Source: Thiobaca trueperi | GTDB lineage: Bacteria > Pseudomonadota > Gammaproteobacteria > Chromatiales > Chromatiaceae | DNA length: 64,000 bases | Direction: 5' to 3' | Assembly (NCBI RefSeq): GCF_004342175.1 | Contig: NZ_SMAO01000006.1 | Coordinates: 124,001 to 188,000 of the forward strand | Part shown: one piece after another, positions 59,788-64,000 of the stretch | Layout of the letters: each line of letters opens with the position of its first letter | Position numbering within the stretch: position 1 is the stretch's first letter | Program-made: the position numbers and the translations under genes | The notes under the pieces: generated by a model | Seen by the model: the letters and a program-made list of their open reading frames with translations, nothing else | Database searches by the model: none | Told to the model about the DNA's origin: nothing

Positions 59788-60789
59788 GTGGCGAGTGTCG
59801 TTCCCGGACATCGCCTGAAATCAGCCGGATCCCGTAACAGGGGCGTGGATGTGCTCCGCGTCCTCTGTATTTTCTACATCGTTGGCTACTGGCATCTGAT
59901 GCCTTATACGACCGCCTTGCCGGGATACGCCAACTGGTTCACCGAGGCGCTGAAATACATCGCGCTCGGAACCTTCGTCTTCTGTTCCGGTTTTCTGCTC
60001 GGACGCCAGCCGGTGACGCTCGATCCGTCTGGACTCGGCACCTTCTACCGGCGCCGGCTGCTGCGCATCTATCCGCTGTATCTGCTGGCCCTGATCCTCT
60101 TCGGACTGGCCGGTCTCGCCAGTCTCGGGCAGGTCATCGACGGCATCTTTCTGATCTCGATGTTCGACCCGCCGGCCATGCCGACGCTCTGGTTCGTCAC
60201 CATGATCATGGCCTTTTATCTGCTTGCGCCGCCGCTGATCCGGCTGGCGGATCGCCCTGTCTGGATGCTGCTCGCCGTCGCTCTGCTGATGCTGGCGCTG
60301 ATTGTCCAGCATCGGCTGATTCAGACCATCGACCTGCGGATCCTCATGTATCTGCCCGTCTTCGCGCTCGGCATTTTTTACCAGCGACAACCGGCGCTCA
60401 GGGGTTTTCTGACGGACAACCAGTGGCCGTTGCGGCTGCTCCTGTTGCTGATGCTTCCGTTGAGCCGGATCGGCAACGAATGGTCAGTGAGCGGCGCCCT
60501 GACCATCGTGCCCTTGATTCTGATCGGCGCCCTGACGCTGTTCGTCCTGGCCGACCGGATCGCCGGTCGGCTCCATGGTCCGACCATCGCCTTTCTCGCC
60601 TATACGAGCTTCGGTCTCTACCTGTGTCACCGACTCGTCTTCCAGGCGTTAATCGGGATGTATTTTCCGGAGCAGGGATGGGTTCAGGCGCTTTATCTCA
60701 TGGCGGTCGGACTGCCTGCTGGCATCCTGCTTGCCTATGGCGTTCAGCGCGGCTATGACGGACTGACCGGCGCTACCCGCCTGCGCTGA
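59788..60789 (+). CDS. Acyltransferase 3 family membrane protein
   Basis: 333 aa with a GTG start 3 bp after the YchJ-like stop. About ten TM helices. The family start R-N-R-G-V-D-V-L-R-V-L-C-I-F-Y-I-V and the catalytic-site region W-H near residue 36 are seen, with R-R-R-L-L-R-I-Y-P-L-Y near residue 90. Family knowledge: O-acylates sugars of LPS, exopolysaccharide or other periplasmic glycans. The acceptor is not known; the glycan operon is 15 kb away. Overlaps hisC tail-to-tail by 17 bp. Confidence 0.88.
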   Translation: MASVVPGHRLKSAGSRNRGVDVLRVLCIFYIVGYWHLMPYTTALPGYANWFTEALKYIALGTFVFCSGFLLGRQPVTLDPSGLGTFYRRRLLRIYPLYLLALILFGLAGLASLGQVIDGIFLISMFDPPAMPTLWFVTMIMAFYLLAPPLIRLADRPVWMLLAVALLMLALIVQHRLIQTIDLRILMYLPVFALGIFYQRQPALRGFLTDNQWPLRLLLLLMLPLSRIGNEWSVSGALTIVPLILIGALTLFVLADRIAGRLHGPTIAFLAYTSFGLYLCHRLVFQALIGMYFPEQGWVQALYLMAVGLPAGILLAYGVQRGYDGLTGATRLR

Positions 60790-61861
60790 CCAGTGCGGTC
60801 AGGGCGGCGATGAAGGCGGCGTTCTCCTCCGGCAGGCCGACCGTCACCCGCAGACAGTCTTTGAGCTGCGGATGTGCTCCGTTGAGGTTTTTGATGAGAA
60901 TCCCGCGTTCCTTGAGTCCGGCGAAGATGGCGTCCGCCGTGCCGTCCGCCATGCGGATGAGGATGAAATTGGCCTCGCTCGGATAGGCGTGAATGCCGGG
61001 GATGCGGTGCAGCGCCTCGAACAGATGGCCGCGCTCGACCCGGATGGCGTGGGTCTGCTCGTCCAGCACGGCCTTGTGTCTGAGCGCGAAGGTTGCCGAG
61101 ACCTGGGTGAGGACGTTGACGTTATAGGGCAGACGAACCTTGTCGATCTGCTCGATCCAGGCCGGCGGACCGACCAGATAGCCGAGCCGCAGCCCGGCCA
61201 GACCCATCTTGGAGACGGTACGCATCACCAGCAGATTCGGCCAGTCGCCGATCAGGCCGAGAAAACTGGCGTCGGTGAAGGGCGAATAGGCCTCATCGAC
61301 GATCACCAGACCGGGCGCGGCCTCGATGATGCGGACCATGTCGTCGGCGTCGAAGCGGTTGCCGGTCGGGTTGTTGGGATAGGCGAGATAGATCAGCGCC
61401 GGCTGTTCGCGCTCAATGGCCTCCAGCACGGCGGGCAGATCAATGGAAAAATCGTCCGTCGCGAGCGGCACGCCGACATGCTCCATGCCGGCGAAGAGCC
61501 CGATCATCCGGTACATGACGAAACCGGGCTCCAGCGACAGGATCTTGCGTCCCGGCTGGGCGACCGTCATGGCCAGCATCTGGATGATCTCGTCCGAGCC
61601 GTTGCCGAGCAGCAGACCCATGTCGTCCGGGATGTCCATCGCCTCGCGCAGCGCGGCCTGGAGCGCCTGCCCTTGGGGATCGGGATAGCGGTTGATCTCG
61701 ACCGCGCGCAGCGCGTCAAGCCAGTCGGACTTGAGCGCCTCGGGCCAGACATAGGGGTTTTCCATGGCGTCCAGCTTGATGAGTCCGGCCGCTTCGGGGA
61801 CATGATAGGCCCGCAGCGCGCGGATCTCGGGGCGGACCAGTTCGGCGATCAGATCATTCAT
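60773..61861 (-). CDS. hisC: Histidinol-phosphate aminotransferase
   Basis: 362 aa, standard length. PLP lysine is in T-V-S-K-M-G-L-A-G-L-R-L-G-Y near residue 219; N-P-N-N-P-T-G and D-E-A-Y-S-P-F mark the fold-type I class. Reaction: imidazole acetol phosphate + Glu to histidinol phosphate. It overlaps the hisD stop by 1 bp (TGATG), giving the murA-hisG-hisD-hisC order known from many proteobacteria. Confidence 0.97.
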   Translation of the reverse strand: MNDLIAELVRPEIRALRAYHVPEAAGLIKLDAMENPYVWPEALKSDWLDALRAVEINRYPDPQGQALQAALREAMDIPDDMGLLLGNGSDEIIQMLAMTVAQPGRKILSLEPGFVMYRMIGLFAGMEHVGVPLATDDFSIDLPAVLEAIEREQPALIYLAYPNNPTGNRFDADDMVRIIEAAPGLVIVDEAYSPFTDASFLGLIGDWPNLLVMRTVSKMGLAGLRLGYLVGPPAWIEQIDKVRLPYNVNVLTQVSATFALRHKAVLDEQTHAIRVERGHLFEALHRIPGIHAYPSEANFILIRMADGTADAIFAGLKERGILIKNLNGAHPQLKDCLRVTVGLPEENAAFIAALTALVSAGG

Positions 61862-63165
61862 CAGACATCCTCTCCACGATATTCAGCCGAGCGTGCATGC
61901 GCCGTCAGACCTTCGCCGCGCGCCAGCACCGAGGCGATCCTGGCGAGTTCGGCTGAACCGGCGCGCGAGGCCTGGATGAGACTGGATCGCTTCTGGAAAT
62001 CGTAGACCCCGAGCGGCGAGGAAAAACGCGCGGTGCGCGAGGTCGGCAGAACATGGTTCGGCCCGGCGCAGTAGTCGCCGAGCGCCTCAGCGGTATAACG
62101 GCCCATGAAGACGGCCCCGGCGTGACGGATGCGCCCGACGATGGATTCGGGGTCTTCAATCGAGAGCTCCAGATGCTCGGGCGCGATGCTGTTGGCAACC
62201 GCGATGGCGTCATCCAGATTGCGCGCCAGGATGAGTGCGCCGCGCCTGTTGAGTGCGGAGGAGATGATGGGCGCACGCTCCATGGTTGGCAGCAGTTTGT
62301 CGATGCTGGCCGCGACCTGATTGAGAAAATCGCCATCCCAACTCACCAGAATCGACTGGGCGTCCTCGTCGTGTTCGGCCTGCGAGAAGAGATCCATCGC
62401 GATCCAGTCGGGGTCGGTCGCCCCATCGCAGATCACCAGGATTTCGGACGGGCCGGCGACCATGTCGATGCCGACCTGACCGAAGACGGCGCGCTTGGCG
62501 GTCGCCACATAGATGTTGCCGGGACCGACGATCTTGTCCACGCCGGGGATGGTCGCGGTGCCATAGGCCAGCGCCGCGACCGCCTGTGCCCCGCCGATGG
62601 CGAAGGCGCGATCCACCCCGGCGATATGCGCGGCGGCCAACACCAGATCGTTGAGTTCGCCGTCCGGGGTCGGCACCACCATGATGAGCTCGCCCACCCC
62701 CGCGACCTTGGCCGGGATGGCGTTCATCAGCACCGACGAGGGATAGGCCGCCTTACCGCCGGGGACATAGAGCCCGGCGCGATCAAGCGGCGTCACCTGC
62801 TGACCGAGCAGGGTGCCGTCCGGCTCGCGGTAGCTCCAGCTTGCGAGCTTCTGATGTTCGGCATAGGCGCGGATGCGTGCTGACGCCTGTTCCAGCGCCT
62901 CGCGCTGCGCGGTGTGAATGGACTGCCACGCCTCCTCCAGTCGTGCGCGCGGGATCTCCAGCGCGGCCGGCGAGACGGGCGTCCAGCGGTCGAAGCGAGT
63001 GGTGTAATCCAGCAGGGCAGCATCGCCACGGGCGCGTACCGAGCGGATGATCTCGGCGACGATCTGTCCGACCCGATCATCGGAAACCGACTCCCAGGCA
63101 AGAAGCGCGTCGAGCCGTGTGCGGAAATCGGCGTCAGCGGTGGATAGACGTTGGATGTCGGTCAC
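61861..63165 (-). CDS. hisD: Histidinol dehydrogenase
   Basis: 434 aa from the GTG at 63165 (AGGAG 11 nt upstream). The other GTG at 63177 has its AGGA directly against it and is less plausible. Seen: [14 protein letters not shown] near residue 128, Q-A-E-H-D-E-D-A near 258 and G-P-N-H-V-L-P-T-S near 360, all metal/catalytic regions. Zn-dependent two-step oxidation of histidinol to histidine using NAD+. Confidence 0.96.
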   Translation of the reverse strand: MTDIQRLSTADADFRTRLDALLAWESVSDDRVGQIVAEIIRSVRARGDAALLDYTTRFDRWTPVSPAALEIPRARLEEAWQSIHTAQREALEQASARIRAYAEHQKLASWSYREPDGTLLGQQVTPLDRAGLYVPGGKAAYPSSVLMNAIPAKVAGVGELIMVVPTPDGELNDLVLAAAHIAGVDRAFAIGGAQAVAALAYGTATIPGVDKIVGPGNIYVATAKRAVFGQVGIDMVAGPSEILVICDGATDPDWIAMDLFSQAEHDEDAQSILVSWDGDFLNQVAASIDKLLPTMERAPIISSALNRRGALILARNLDDAIAVANSIAPEHLELSIEDPESIVGRIRHAGAVFMGRYTAEALGDYCAGPNHVLPTSRTARFSSPLGVYDFQKRSSLIQASRAGSAELARIASVLARGEGLTAHARSAEYRGEDV

Positions 63166-63224
63166 GACTGATTTCACTCCTATGGGATGGGACGCTTGAT
63201 CACAAAGTTCAGGGTGGTCCCTGT

Positions 63225-64000
<776 letters not shown>

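Noticed and set aside
60872-62005. 377-codon plus-strand frame across hisC and hisD
   Set aside because: Fully antisense to two well-conserved his genes; composition is typical of shadow frames.

Overview
The window is high-GC gammaproteobacterial DNA. The murA-hisG-hisD-hisC order, class 2 dihydroorotate dehydrogenase, fused LplT-Aas type acyltransferase/acyl-ACP synthetase, HypF and c-di-GMP/hybrid-kinase genes would fit a purple sulfur bacterium of the Chromatiaceae or a close relative. That placement is inference: no rRNA, tRNA or photosynthesis gene is present.

Layout. (1) 1-8744: signalling block with a PAS-PAS-GGDEF-EAL protein (5' end outside the window), a REC/HD-GYP regulator, a fragment of a receiver domain and a 1732-aa BvgS-like hybrid kinase. 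(2) 8684-9727: pyrD. (3) 10064-13237: a DJ-1/PfpI protein lacking the usual Cys, then a tight pair encoding an LSDAT (SLOG-superfamily) protein and a Rossmann/RyR-domain protein, a candidate nucleotide-sensing module. (4) 13339-16741: an Mla/Mce-type lipid transporter whose ATPase lacks several catalytic residues. (5) 16866-19627 (minus): four exported proteins, three with curlin-like Q-x-G/N repeats and one of these also carrying an autotransporter barrel. (6) 19833-22175: hypF.

(7) 22294-44399 (minus): a very long, tightly overlapping surface-glycan operon. Read in its own direction it has a GT-C/TPR membrane protein; rfbF and rfbG; a toxin-antitoxin pair whose MazF-like toxin is fused in frame to RfbH; a sugar epimerase; a YerE-like ThDP enzyme; two methyltransferases; a GtrB-like glycosyltransferase; a radical-SAM protein; a NeuB-like synthase; a HAD phosphatase; GtrA; a GT-C-like membrane protein; a flippase-like protein; an inserted nucleotidyltransferase; and a HAD-UbiA/DprE1/DprE2 set that should make polyprenyl-phosphate arabinofuranose. 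A type IV pilin gene lies immediately upstream (44546-44977) with a sigma-54-type promoter candidate, suggesting pilin or LPS glycosylation.

(8) 45355-49945: a Sel1-repeat protein, a small winged-helix regulator, broken paralogue fragments and the LplT-Aas fusion. (9) 50248-56586 (minus): a five-gene DNA-modification/defence operon (two adenine-methylase-like proteins, a truncated and an intact DUF1016/YhcG nuclease, and a GIY-YIG-like helicase). (10) 56881-64000: CorA, a cation-diffusion transporter, YchJ, an acyltransferase, hisC, hisD, hisG and the 3' end of murA.

Three intergenic repeat families recur: an 85-bp element with AAACCGCGTCC termini, an AGGATTAACAGGAT palindromic element, and a (GACAAC)n hairpin. 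No CRISPR array, tRNA, rRNA or transposase was seen.
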